A DNA stretch of 64,000 nt from Haloarcula rubripromontorii (GTDB lineage Archaea; Halobacteriota; Halobacteria; Halobacteriales; Haloarculaceae). Location of the stretch: NCBI RefSeq assembly GCF_001280425.1, contig NZ_LIUF01000001.1, forward strand, positions 1-64,000, given 5' to 3'. Of the stretch, positions 8,101 through 16,714 are shown piece by piece. The position numbers and the translations under genes were made by a program. The notes below the pieces were generated by a model. It was given only the letters and a program-made list of their open reading frames with translations. It had not been told where the DNA came from and made no database searches. Position 1 is the stretch's first letter, and each line of letters opens with the position of its first letter.

Positions 8101-8112
8101 AATATAATAATA
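8101..8112 (+). promoter_or_regulatory. TATA-like box of the acyl-CoA ligase gene
   Basis: AATATAATAATA lies about 40 nt before the ATG at 8148, predicting a leader of roughly 15-20 nt. Confidence 0.55.
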
Positions 8113-8147
8113 ATTGGGTTTGAATACGACAAGTGAGGCGTGTTATC

Positions 8148-9749
8148 ATGAAACGCGAGATGCTCACCACCGACTTCATCGACCGTGCAGCGGACATCTA
8201 TGGCGACGTGACCGGTATCGTCGCCCATGACGGGACCGAGTACACGTACGCGGAGGTAAACGAACGGGTCAATCAGTTGGCACACGCGCTGTCGGACCGC
8301 GGTGTCTCGAAGGGAAGTCGCGTGGCGCTCCTCGCGCCGAACACGCACTACTTTATCGAGACGCTGTACGCGGCAAACAAACTCGGCGCGGTGTTCGTTC
8401 CGCTGAACTACCGGCTCGATCCTGCGAAAATCGAGTATATTCTGAACGACTGTGAAGCCGCAACAGTCATCGCCGATTACGACTTCGCGGAGAAGGTCCA
8501 GCCGGTACGGAACGACATCCCTGCAGAGACGTTCATCGGCTACAAGCCCGACCGTATCGACGGGGAATGGGAGGGGTACAGCGATGTCCTCGACGGACAA
8601 CCGACAGCCGAACCGGACCGGCCGGACATGACCGAAGACGACGATGCCAGCATCAACTACACGTCCGGAACGACAGGGGACCCGAAGGGCGTGGTCAGGA
8701 CCCATCGGACCGAGAGCTGGCACGCGCTGGTGCTCAACCAACACATGGAGATACGCGACGACGACACGTATCTCTGGACGCTGCCGATGTTCCACTGCAA
8801 CGGCTGGGGCCACACCTACGCGATCACCGGGACAGGCGGGACACACGTCTGTCAGCGGACCTTCGACGCCGCGGACACCTTCCGCCGGGTCCGCGAGTAC
8901 GACGTGTCGTTCATGTGCGGCGCGCCGACGGTGCTGAACAAACTCATCCAGCACTACCGGGCCAACGACGGCGACGTAGTGACACAGGGTGACCGCGACG
9001 TGCGAATCGCGACGGCCGGCAGCGCCCCGGCAACGGCCACCATCGAGCGCGTCGAAGACGAGTTCGGCTGGCGCATCATCCACATTTACGGGCTGACCGA
9101 GACAGCACCCATCATCACGACCAGCAACTCTCCGCGACGTATCGCCGAACGGGGCCGGGAACTCAAGGTGAAGCAGGGCTCGGAGGCGCTGTGTACCGAC
9201 ATCCGGGTCGTCGACGAGGACGGCAACGACGTGCCACGCGACGGGGCGACCATCGGTGAGATCGTGGTGCAGGGCAATCAGGTGATGGACCGCTATCTCA
9301 ACAAGCCCGAAATCACCGAGGAGGCCTTCAACGACCGCATCGAGGGGTACTTCCACACCGGCGACCTCGCGACGTGGGACGACGACGGGATGATACAGAT
9401 CATGGACCGCCGGAAGGACATCATCATCTCCGGGGGCGAGAACATCTCCTCGATAGAACTGGAAGACGAACTGTACGACCACCCCGATGTCCTGAAAGCC
9501 GCAGTCATTCCGGCTCCAAGCGAGGACTGGGGCGAAACGCCGATGGCAATTGTCGTCCCGACAGCCGACAGTGATGCGACCGAACAGGATGTTCTGGATT
9601 TCCTCAGAGAACGCGTCGCGAGCTACAAGGTCCCATCAGGCATCGACTTCCGGGACTCGCTCCCCGAAACGGCGACCGGAAAAATCCAGAAATACGAGCT
9701 CCGCGAGGAGTACTGGCAGGAACAGGAGCGGATGATCGGCCAAGAGTAA
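8148..9749 (+). CDS. Long-chain acyl-CoA ligase (AMP-forming)
   Basis: Activates a carboxylic acid to its acyl-CoA through an acyl-adenylate. The 533-residue protein contains the AMP-binding P-loop YTSGTTGDPKGV (about 171-182), the HIYGLTETAP motif, YFHTGDLATWDDDG, the hinge DRRKDIIISGGENIS and the C-terminal catalytic lysine motif TGKIQKYELR. This set suits medium- to long-chain fatty acyl or aryl substrates. The ATG at 8148 starts MKREMLTTDFIDRAA, the usual N-terminus. It may work with the Fix electron-transfer operon in acyl-CoA oxidation (inference). Confidence 0.9.
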   Translation: MKREMLTTDFIDRAADIYGDVTGIVAHDGTEYTYAEVNERVNQLAHALSDRGVSKGSRVALLAPNTHYFIETLYAANKLGAVFVPLNYRLDPAKIEYILNDCEAATVIADYDFAEKVQPVRNDIPAETFIGYKPDRIDGEWEGYSDVLDGQPTAEPDRPDMTEDDDASINYTSGTTGDPKGVVRTHRTESWHALVLNQHMEIRDDDTYLWTLPMFHCNGWGHTYAITGTGGTHVCQRTFDAADTFRRVREYDVSFMCGAPTVLNKLIQHYRANDGDVVTQGDRDVRIATAGSAPATATIERVEDEFGWRIIHIYGLTETAPIITTSNSPRRIAERGRELKVKQGSEALCTDIRVVDEDGNDVPRDGATIGEIVVQGNQVMDRYLNKPEITEEAFNDRIEGYFHTGDLATWDDDGMIQIMDRRKDIIISGGENISSIELEDELYDHPDVLKAAVIPAPSEDWGETPMAIVVPTADSDATEQDVLDFLRERVASYKVPSGIDFRDSLPETATGKIQKYELREEYWQEQERMIGQE

Positions 9750-9792
9750 GCGCGGCGGGGCTGTGGAGCGCTAGGGCGAGATTAACACGATT

Positions 9793-9801
9793 CTTTATTA
9801 G
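9793..9801 (+). promoter_or_regulatory. TATA-like box of the F420-type oxidoreductase gene
   Basis: TCTTTATTA is centred 27 nt before the ATG at 9824, the leaderless spacing. Confidence 0.55.
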
Positions 9802-9823
9802 CTTTCCAACAGTCGGTCACACC

Positions 9824-10798
9824 ATGCATCTGGGAGTCGTCGTGCCACGCGTCGAGGACCACAGCACAATCGACCTGGCCGTCGAAGCCGAAGACCACGG
9901 CTACGACTCGGTCTGGCTGAACGAACTGTGGGGTGCTAGCTCCGTCGTCGAACTCACGGACATCGCAACCCGGACCGACGACATCGAGATCGGCAGCGCG
10001 ATACTCAACGTCTTCTCGCGGTCACCGGCCGTACTGGCGATGACAGCGACGACCCTCGACAGGGTTTCGGACGGGCGGGCAGTGCTGGGGCTGGGGACGA
10101 GTACAGCCCGGTCCATCGAGAACATGCACAGCATGGAGTTCGAGCGCCCGGTCCGTCGCGCCCACGAGACCATCGATATCATCAAACAGCTCATGACGAG
10201 CGACGAGCGGGTAACCTACGACGGCGAGGTGGTCTCGGTCAGGGGTGTTCCACCGCTGGACCGTGACGTGCCGGTGTACCACGCTGCCCTCGGGCCAGCG
10301 AACAGGCGAGTCGTCGCCCGACTCGCCGACGGCTGGCTCCCGCACATGGTTCCATTCTCTGAGCTCGAAGCGTCGTTCGACTACATCGCCGAGACTGCAC
10401 GCGATGCCGACCGCGACCCGAGCGAGATTACGGTCGCGCCGTACGTGCCGGCGGTGGTCCACGAGGACCCCGACCGGGCGACCGAGGAACTCCGGCAGCA
10501 CATCGCCTATTACGTCGGCAGCGGCGAGGGCTACCGCCGGGCTGTCGCAGAGACGTATCCGGACCGGGCGGAACGCATCGCCGACGCCTGGCAGGCGGGT
10601 GACCGCGGCGAAGCAACAGAACTCGTCACCGACGAAATGACGGCTGACCTCGGCATCGTAGGGACGCCGGAACAGGCGCGGGAGAAACGAGATAGTATTG
10701 CGGACAGAGCTGTCATCGACCGACTTCTGCTAACGGTACCACAGCAGGTCGACGGGGAGCTGGCTCGGGCGACGATTCGGGCGCTGGGACCGAGCTAG
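9824..10798 (+). CDS. LLM-class (luciferase-like) F420-dependent oxidoreductase
   Basis: A 324-residue TIM-barrel flavin/F420 protein. It begins MHLGVVVPRVEDHS, has YDSVWLNELW, the GSAILNVFSRSP strand, LGLGTSTARSIENMHSMEF, and the C-terminal GTPEQAREK motif of the luciferase-like monooxygenase family. Close archaeal relatives such as Mer use coenzyme F420. This genome encodes CofD at 39.8 kb, so F420 is the likely cofactor. Substrate unknown. It ends convergently with a GNAT gene, overlapping by 4 nt. Confidence 0.85.
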   Translation: MHLGVVVPRVEDHSTIDLAVEAEDHGYDSVWLNELWGASSVVELTDIATRTDDIEIGSAILNVFSRSPAVLAMTATTLDRVSDGRAVLGLGTSTARSIENMHSMEFERPVRRAHETIDIIKQLMTSDERVTYDGEVVSVRGVPPLDRDVPVYHAALGPANRRVVARLADGWLPHMVPFSELEASFDYIAETARDADRDPSEITVAPYVPAVVHEDPDRATEELRQHIAYYVGSGEGYRRAVAETYPDRAERIADAWQAGDRGEATELVTDEMTADLGIVGTPEQAREKRDSIADRAVIDRLLLTVPQQVDGELARATIRALGPS

Positions 10799-11526
10799 AG
10801 GTCGATCTCCATCATCACTTCGTCGGCGTACTCGTCGCCGAACTTGTAGTGGTCCTCGCGGACGGCTTCAGTGTCCCAGCCGTGGCCGTCGAGGAACTCG
10901 ATTGCGTCCTCGTTCGTCGATGGGACCGAGTTGTACAGTTTCTCGTAGCCGTTCGACGACGCCCATTCGGTGCCCCGGGCGAGCAACTGGGAGCCGATGC
11001 CGTGACCCCGATACCGTTCGAGCACACCCAGCGTTAGCTCTGCCGTGTGACTGAGCTTCTCGACTTCGGGGTGCTTGAGATGGACCCAGCCGACCACGTC
11101 GTCGTTGATGCAGGCGACAAAGAAGATGCGCGACTCCAGTTCGTTGTGCCGGAGCAGCACGCCCTCGCTGTCCACCACGTCGGCGACGGTCTCCGCGTCG
11201 ACGTACTCGCCGCCGCCGATAGCGGCCCGGATAGCCCCGACGAGGCCGGTCAGATCCTCCTGTCGCGCCTGGCGGATAGTGAACTCAATGTCGTCAGCCT
11301 CGAACTCTTCTTCGACAGTGTCGTTGTAGGCGACGCGGAGTTCCCCGTCGATCTCCTCCAGTACGCCGTCGCGTTTGAGTATCGCGACGTGATGGCCGAA
11401 CGGTCGCGGGTCCATCTGTAGCGCCGACCGGGCGGCCCTCGGTTCCACCGACCCGTGTGACTCGACGTACTCGTAGATGTCCCGTCGGTCCTCGTGGTCG
11501 AACTGCAGTGGCTCTGTTAACTCCAT
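10795..11526 (-). CDS. GNAT acetyltransferase with N-terminal winged-helix domain
   Basis: About 243 residues. Residues 1-75 resemble a winged helix (DRRDIYEYVESHGSVEPRAA, then GHHVAILKRDGVLEE). Residues 85-240 are a GNAT fold with acetyl-CoA motif LGVLERYRGHGIGSQLLARG and FLDGHGWDTEAV. The start at 11526 (MELTEPL) fits a TATA-like TTAAGTA near 11549. A start at 11541 would add five residues. The HTH-GNAT combination suggests regulated or DNA-linked acetylation, but the target is unknown. Confidence 0.8.
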   Translation of the reverse strand: MELTEPLQFDHEDRRDIYEYVESHGSVEPRAARSALQMDPRPFGHHVAILKRDGVLEEIDGELRVAYNDTVEEEFEADDIEFTIRQARQEDLTGLVGAIRAAIGGGEYVDAETVADVVDSEGVLLRHNELESRIFFVACINDDVVGWVHLKHPEVEKLSHTAELTLGVLERYRGHGIGSQLLARGTEWASSNGYEKLYNSVPSTNEDAIEFLDGHGWDTEAVREDHYKFGDEYADEVMMEIDL

Positions 11527-11594
11527 GGTATCTGCTACCACGACACAGTACTTAATCCTTTATCAAAAACCATGTAATTCTCACGGAGCGGCCG

Positions 11595-11957
11595 CTACCG
11601 CCCTGGAACGCCGGTTAGCACCTGCGCCACATCGCGGGCGTTGTGGGTGTCGACGAGCAGTTCCGCGGCTTCCCTGATGCCGTAAGTGCCGGCTAACTCC
11701 ACGCCGTAGCAGGCGGCGTAGCAGTCGAGCCAGTCGTTCATCGCTCCCTCAAGACGCTCGAACTCGGACTCGGAGAACCGGACCCACCTGCTCCCGGTGC
11801 GGGCCTCGCAGTACAGCGCGACGGTGGGGCCGAATCCGTCCCGAAGGACTTCCATGGCGCGCTCCTCGTCTGGGGGGTTGGGATCGAGCGACTTTCGGAC
11901 CGTCTCAGCGCGCCGGGAGAGCGTCTGAACACGGTCGTGGTACTGGCCGCTAGTCAT
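11595..11957 (-). CDS. Conserved-looking protein of unknown function after fixC
   Basis: 120 residues starting MTSGQYHDRVQTLSRRAETV. The protein is soluble, mostly helical, with WVRFSESEFERLEGAMNDWL and CYAACYGVELAGTYGIREAAEL. No catalytic motif or membrane span is seen. It starts 9 nt after the fixC stop and is therefore probably the last gene of the fixA-fixB-fixC transcript, suggesting an accessory or regulatory role for the electron-transfer complex. Confidence 0.7.
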   Translation of the reverse strand: MTSGQYHDRVQTLSRRAETVRKSLDPNPPDEERAMEVLRDGFGPTVALYCEARTGSRWVRFSESEFERLEGAMNDWLDCYAACYGVELAGTYGIREAAELLVDTHNARDVAQVLTGVPGR

Positions 11958-11965
11958 CGACGAGA

Positions 11966-13627
11966 TCACCCCTGCTCGAACTCGACCCCCTTGCCGCCGG
12001 CGGGGTGTTCCCACTCGGTGTCGGCGACGACCGCACAGGTCCCACACTCCACGCAGGGCTGGGTGTCCAGGCTCACGAGGTGCTCCTCGTGGCCGTTCGT
12101 CTGGACCCGCTCGTCGCGGTAACAGCCGCCGCCGAAGTCCTTCGCGCTGACCGGGCAGGCTGTGACCGCGGTCCCCGACGCCTCGAAGGACTTGTCGAGC
12201 AGTTCGATGTGGGGGTCGCCCACGTCGTAGGTCAGGTCACCGATGCGGTCGGCGAGGTCCGGCGGCGAGACGGTGTTCTCGTCCCCGACACGCTCGCCGA
12301 GTTCCTCGGCGATGACCGTCGGCAGGGTCACGTAGGGGAGCTTGGTGTCCGGTATCATCGACACCAGCGTCGGCGAGGAGTAGGCCCGTTCGAGCAGGCC
12401 CGACGCGGCCCGAACGCCGAATCGACCGAGGCCGGACTCGGCGACGCTGTTCGAGACGTCGTCGACCGGCCCGAGTTCGCCGAGCCGTCCGAACACCTCG
12501 TAGCGGGTCGGGCGGAGCTTGTCCATCACGCCCTCGTCGTGCAGTTTCTTCTCGTACAGTTCGCCGGCGCGGTGGGGTTCGTTGCGCGAGCGGGCGTCGG
12601 CGAAGGCCTCGGCGGCCAGCGCCCCCGCGGTGACGGCGTGGTTCATCCCCTTGATGATGGGCCCCTGGGCCTGCATCTGCCCGGCGGCGTCGCCGACCAG
12701 CACGAGGCGGTCCTCGTGGGGCGAGGGGTGGGCCGCCTTCTTCGAGTCCGGCACCAGTTTGGCGCTGTACTCGCGCTCGTCGTACTCGTCGCCGAGCCAC
12801 TGTGCCATGAGCGGGTGGGTAAGCAGGCCGTCAAGCAGTTCGTGGGGTTCGGCCTCCTCCTCCGCGATGGAGTCGAGGTGGAAGACGGTCCCGATTGAGA
12901 GCGACGACTCGTTGGTGTAGAGGAAGCCGCCGCCCCGGACGCCGTCGAAGAGGTCGCCCGAGAACAGGTGGGCCGCGCCGTCGTCGGGGTCCACGTCGAA
13001 GCGCTCGTTGATGACCTTGGGCTCCATTTCCACGACGGCCTTGACGCCCTGGAACCACTCCTCGGGTTCCTCCCAGTCCATCAGGCCCGCGTCCCGTGCC
13101 AGTTCGGAGTTGACGCCGTCGGCGGCCACGACGATGTCGGCCTTGATGGGGTCGAGTTCCTCCGTCGTCACGCCGACGATCTCGCCGCGCTCGCGCAGCA
13201 GGCCGGTGACGTGGACCTCGGTCAGCAGGCCGCCGCCGGTCTCGCGGGTGCGCTCGTGGACCTGCTGGGCGAGCCAGGAGTCCATCTTCCGACGGAGCAC
13301 CGAGTCAGCCCACGCCGTGTCGTGGTGGTGGAGGTCGCCGATGTCGAAGGTCTTGACCTTCTCGCCGGCGACGTTGTGGATGTAGTTCTCGGTGACCGGC
13401 CGCTCGGTCGCCGCCTCCCGGAAGTCGGGGAAGAGCCCGTCGATGGTGTAGGGGGCCGACTCCTCGGCGTAGATGAGGCCGCCGGAGACGTTCTTCGACC
13501 CGGCGTCGACGCCGCGTTCGAGCACGAGCGTCTCGACGCCGTTTCGCGCGAGGGTCGCCGCCGCCGCGGCCCCGCCGGGGCCACAGCCGACGACGACCGC
13601 CTCGTACTTCTCGGCTGGGTCAGTCAT
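11966..13627 (-). CDS. fixC: FixC-type ETF:quinone oxidoreductase fused to a FixX-like ferredoxin domain
   Basis: Takes electrons from electron-transfer flavoprotein and passes them to quinone. Residues 1-430 are the FAD-binding FixC part: VVGCGPGGAAAAATLARNG (about 12-30), the GLIYAEES loop, VVAADGVNSELAR, and LVLVGDAAGQMQAQGPIIKG. Residues about 465-553 are a FixX-like Fe-S domain: TACPVSAKDFGGGC, then PCVECGTC, four to five cysteines placed as in FixX. FixX is a separate gene in many bacteria. The ATG at 13627 overlaps the fixB stop by 8 nt. Confidence 0.92.
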   Translation of the reverse strand: MTDPAEKYEAVVVGCGPGGAAAAATLARNGVETLVLERGVDAGSKNVSGGLIYAEESAPYTIDGLFPDFREAATERPVTENYIHNVAGEKVKTFDIGDLHHHDTAWADSVLRRKMDSWLAQQVHERTRETGGGLLTEVHVTGLLRERGEIVGVTTEELDPIKADIVVAADGVNSELARDAGLMDWEEPEEWFQGVKAVVEMEPKVINERFDVDPDDGAAHLFSGDLFDGVRGGGFLYTNESSLSIGTVFHLDSIAEEEAEPHELLDGLLTHPLMAQWLGDEYDEREYSAKLVPDSKKAAHPSPHEDRLVLVGDAAGQMQAQGPIIKGMNHAVTAGALAAEAFADARSRNEPHRAGELYEKKLHDEGVMDKLRPTRYEVFGRLGELGPVDDVSNSVAESGLGRFGVRAASGLLERAYSSPTLVSMIPDTKLPYVTLPTVIAEELGERVGDENTVSPPDLADRIGDLTYDVGDPHIELLDKSFEASGTAVTACPVSAKDFGGGCYRDERVQTNGHEEHLVSLDTQPCVECGTCAVVADTEWEHPAGGKGVEFEQG

Positions 13628-15272
13628 CGCTTGCCTCCATCACCGCGCCGAGTTCACCCGCTTCGACCGCCTCGGTCAGCCGCGGCAACACCTCGAACAG
13701 GTCGCCCTCGATGAGGTAGTCCGAGAAGTCGCGGATGTCGGCGTCCGGGTCGGTGTTGATTGCGATGATGGTGTCTGACTCGTCGCAGCCGACCTTGTGC
13801 TGTATCGCGCCGGAGATGCCCGCTGCAATGTACACGTCCGGTTCGACCTCCTGTCCGGACTCGCCTATCTGGCGCTCCTCGGTGACGTACTGCTCGACGT
13901 GGCCGTCGAAGGAGTACGAGGAGGTGATGACGCCCCGCGAGAGGCCGAGGTCGGCCTCGTCGAAGGCGTCCACGAGGTCCAGCGCCAGTTCGATGCCCCG
14001 CGTCGGGTCGTCGCCGATGCCACGGCCGACGGCGACGACGACGTCGTTCCCGGTGAGATCGACGCCGCCCGAGAGGCGGTCGAACTCCTCGACCTCGACC
14101 TTGAACCAGTCCTCGTCTAACTCCATCTCGTAGTCGACGACCTCGGCCTCGCGCTCGTAGTCGGGGTCCGGAATCTCGAAGCTCCCCGGGATGACCGAGG
14201 CCCCCTGCGGATGGAAGTCGCGGTTGGGTTTGTCGATACAGAGGATAGTCGAGTACTCGAACCCGGAGAAGTCCGGGCGCTTCATGTGCAGGACCCGCTC
14301 GAACTCCTTCTTGTCGCCGGCCGTGCCGACCTTCGCGGGGTTGGATATCATCGCGTTCTCGATGTACAGCCCCGAGCAGTCCGACGCTAATCCGGAGTCG
14401 AGTTCGCCCTGGACGAGCGCCGAGAGGTCGCGGCCGTTGTTCGTGGCCGGGAAGACCGTGTAGCGCGGTTCGTGGTAGTCCTTCCAGTCCACGTCCTCCC
14501 GTCCCTCGGCGGCCAGGTCGCCGCCCGCGCGGGCCATGTCACAGAAGATTTCGGTGTAGGGCTGGTGGCGGAACCGCTCTAAGCGGTCGTCCTCGTGGTA
14601 GAGAACGAGGTCGGCCCCGTAGGCGATGACGTCCTCGACGTGGTCGCTGGCGTCGGCTCCGACGAGGACGGCGACGACGCGCTCGTCCTCGTCGTACTCG
14701 GCGTTGTAGGTGTCCATCAGTTCGCGGGCCTTTCCGAGCATCTCCCGCGACACGTCCACGAGGTCGCCGGCCTGGGTCTCGCAGTAGACCCACATGTCGC
14801 GGTACTCCGCGCCGACGGTCCCCTCGACCCACTGCTTGTCGTTGGTCGGGTGGTCGAGGTCGGGGTACTTCTCCTCCGGCGGGACGTACTCGACCTCGCC
14901 CGCCGCCTCCTCGGTCCCCTCGACTGACTCGATGCGGCTCTCTATCTGGGACTTCGCCGTCTTTCGGTCCTCGCCCGCCTGCTCGCGCTCCAGGAGGTCC
15001 CGGAGCACGTCCGCGTCGTCGACGTCCCGAACCATGTTCGCCACGTCGGCGACGGTCAGCGTGGCGAGGTCGACGGTCTCCGGGTCAATCTCCCCGTCGC
15101 CCTCGTCCTCGACCTTCTCGATGCGGTCCTCGATGAGCGTCTTGACGGGGACGCGGTCCTCGCCGCCTTCCTCCAGTTCCAGCATCGCCCGCAGTTCGCC
15201 GGCGTCGTCGACGTCCTTGATTTTCGGTCCGAGCTCCGCGATTTCGTACTCGGTGGGGTCGATATCGACCAT
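13620..15272 (-). CDS. fixB: Electron transfer flavoprotein alpha subunit FixB with duplicated N-terminal domain
   Basis: FixB binds FAD and pairs with FixA. The 550-residue protein is about 200 longer than usual. Residues about 14-55 and 77-118 are two copies of a short helical unit sharing VDDA-x-x-LR, GEDR and IE-x-RIE-x-VE. Residues about 150-550 are the ETF-alpha core, ending with the FAD-binding GRGIGDDPTRGIELALDLVD, AAGISGAIQHKVGC and IIAINTDPDADI motifs. It starts 3 nt after the fixA stop. Confidence 0.92.
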   Translation of the reverse strand: MVDIDPTEYEIAELGPKIKDVDDAGELRAMLELEEGGEDRVPVKTLIEDRIEKVEDEGDGEIDPETVDLATLTVADVANMVRDVDDADVLRDLLEREQAGEDRKTAKSQIESRIESVEGTEEAAGEVEYVPPEEKYPDLDHPTNDKQWVEGTVGAEYRDMWVYCETQAGDLVDVSREMLGKARELMDTYNAEYDEDERVVAVLVGADASDHVEDVIAYGADLVLYHEDDRLERFRHQPYTEIFCDMARAGGDLAAEGREDVDWKDYHEPRYTVFPATNNGRDLSALVQGELDSGLASDCSGLYIENAMISNPAKVGTAGDKKEFERVLHMKRPDFSGFEYSTILCIDKPNRDFHPQGASVIPGSFEIPDPDYEREAEVVDYEMELDEDWFKVEVEEFDRLSGGVDLTGNDVVVAVGRGIGDDPTRGIELALDLVDAFDEADLGLSRGVITSSYSFDGHVEQYVTEERQIGESGQEVEPDVYIAAGISGAIQHKVGCDESDTIIAINTDPDADIRDFSDYLIEGDLFEVLPRLTEAVEAGELGAVMEASDD

Positions 15273-15274
15273 CG

Positions 15275-16129
15275 TCAGTCACCCGCCGCGTACGGCGCGA
15301 GTTCGTCCACGACCTGTTCCATCGCCTCGTCCGCGCCGGCGTCGACGACCGTCGCCTCCCGCTCGGAGGGGGCCTTCGGAATCGGGTCGACGCCCGCGAC
15401 GATGGTCGGCGACCCGTCCAGCCCGATGTAGTCCGGGTCGAGGTTGAGGTCGGTGTGGTCCCAGACCGTCAGGTGGTCCTCGTAGTCCTCGGCCCGTGCT
15501 TTCGTCTCCGCGCGGAGGTCCTTGTGTTTCAGCCGGTGGCTCGCCTTCCGGTAGGTGGGTTCGAACTCCGGGTCGGCGACAATGAAACACGGCATCGGCG
15601 CTTCGACCGTCTCGATTTCGGAGACGTCGCCGTCGACCAGGCGCTTGGCCCGGACGGTCCGTTCGTCCTCGTCGATGTCCAGCGAGAGGACGTGCGTGAT
15701 TATCGGCCAGTCGAGACACCAGCAGGTCTGTGGCCCGGTGTGGCCGGTCTCGCCGTCGGCCGTCTTGAAGCCCGCGAACACGAGGTCGGGTTCCTCGTCC
15801 AGTTTCTGCAGGCCGGTGGCGACGGTCATCGCGGTGGCCCAGGTGTCGGCCGCGCCCATCTCCCGGTCCGAGAGGAGATACAGGTCGTCGGCGTACACGT
15901 CCGCCATTCCCTCCTGTAAGACCTCCTCGTAGCCCGGCGGGCCCATGCTCAGCAGCGAGACGTGCCCGCCGTTGCGGACCTTCGTCTGGAACGCGGCCCG
16001 TAGCGCGTGCTTGTCGTTGGGGTTCATCACCGTCGGTGTCTTTCCCCGTTCGAGGTGTCCCTCCTCGTCGAACGATACCTGTCCCTCCCGGAAGTCCGGG
16101 ACGCCTTTCGTCATCACGACTGTGTGCAT
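15275..16129 (-). CDS. fixA: Electron transfer flavoprotein beta subunit FixA
   Basis: 284 residues of the ETF-beta fold: MHTVVMTKGVPDFREGQVSF at the N-terminus, MNPNDKHALRAAFQTK, VSLLSMGPPGYEEVLQEGMA, and FAGFKTADGETGHTGP, followed by RLVDGDVSEIETVEAPMPCF. FixA forms the flavodoxin-like partner of FixB. The Fix type can be involved in electron bifurcation or quinone reduction. The start at 16129 is chosen because it begins the conserved sequence and lies a short distance below a clear TATA box. Confidence 0.93.
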   Translation of the reverse strand: MHTVVMTKGVPDFREGQVSFDEEGHLERGKTPTVMNPNDKHALRAAFQTKVRNGGHVSLLSMGPPGYEEVLQEGMADVYADDLYLLSDREMGAADTWATAMTVATGLQKLDEEPDLVFAGFKTADGETGHTGPQTCWCLDWPIITHVLSLDIDEDERTVRAKRLVDGDVSEIETVEAPMPCFIVADPEFEPTYRKASHRLKHKDLRAETKARAEDYEDHLTVWDHTDLNLDPDYIGLDGSPTIVAGVDPIPKAPSEREATVVDAGADEAMEQVVDELAPYAAGD

Positions 16130-16165
16130 GGTATCACGACCCTCGTGAGTGTATCTCACACAGGA

Positions 16166-16179
16166 TTCTATAATAAATG
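16166..16179 (-). promoter_or_regulatory. TATA-like box of the fix operon
   Basis: CATTTATTATAGAA on the minus strand predicts a start about 15 nt before the fixA ATG. It lies in the AT-rich part of the 206-nt gap below the ferredoxin gene. The rest of that gap holds no visible gene. Confidence 0.55.
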
Positions 16180-16335
16180 TATGTTTACAATTCCGAATGA
16201 CACGTTGGAAGGTCTGTCCCGACGGTCCCGGGAACTGGGCACGCGGTGTCCGCCAGCGGCCGGACGGCTACGTCGAGGGGCGTGCGCGCGACACAGAACG
16301 CTGTACTCCCGCAGAAACAGGCGGATCGGGCGGCC

Positions 16336-16677
<342 letters not shown>

Positions 16678-16690
16678 TCATCTTTGGGAG

Positions 16691-16700
16691 CTACTTAACT
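16691..16700 (-). promoter_or_regulatory. TATA-like box of the ferredoxin gene
   Basis: AGTTAAGTAG on the minus strand is centred about 30 nt before the ATG at 16665, consistent with a leaderless transcript. Confidence 0.5.
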
Positions 16701-16714
16701 TTTCGACCTCGGCG

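Noticed and set aside
8049-9482. A 477-residue minus-strand frame opposite the acyl-CoA ligase
   Set aside because: Antisense to a well-conserved AMP-binding enzyme and without promoter or family motifs.
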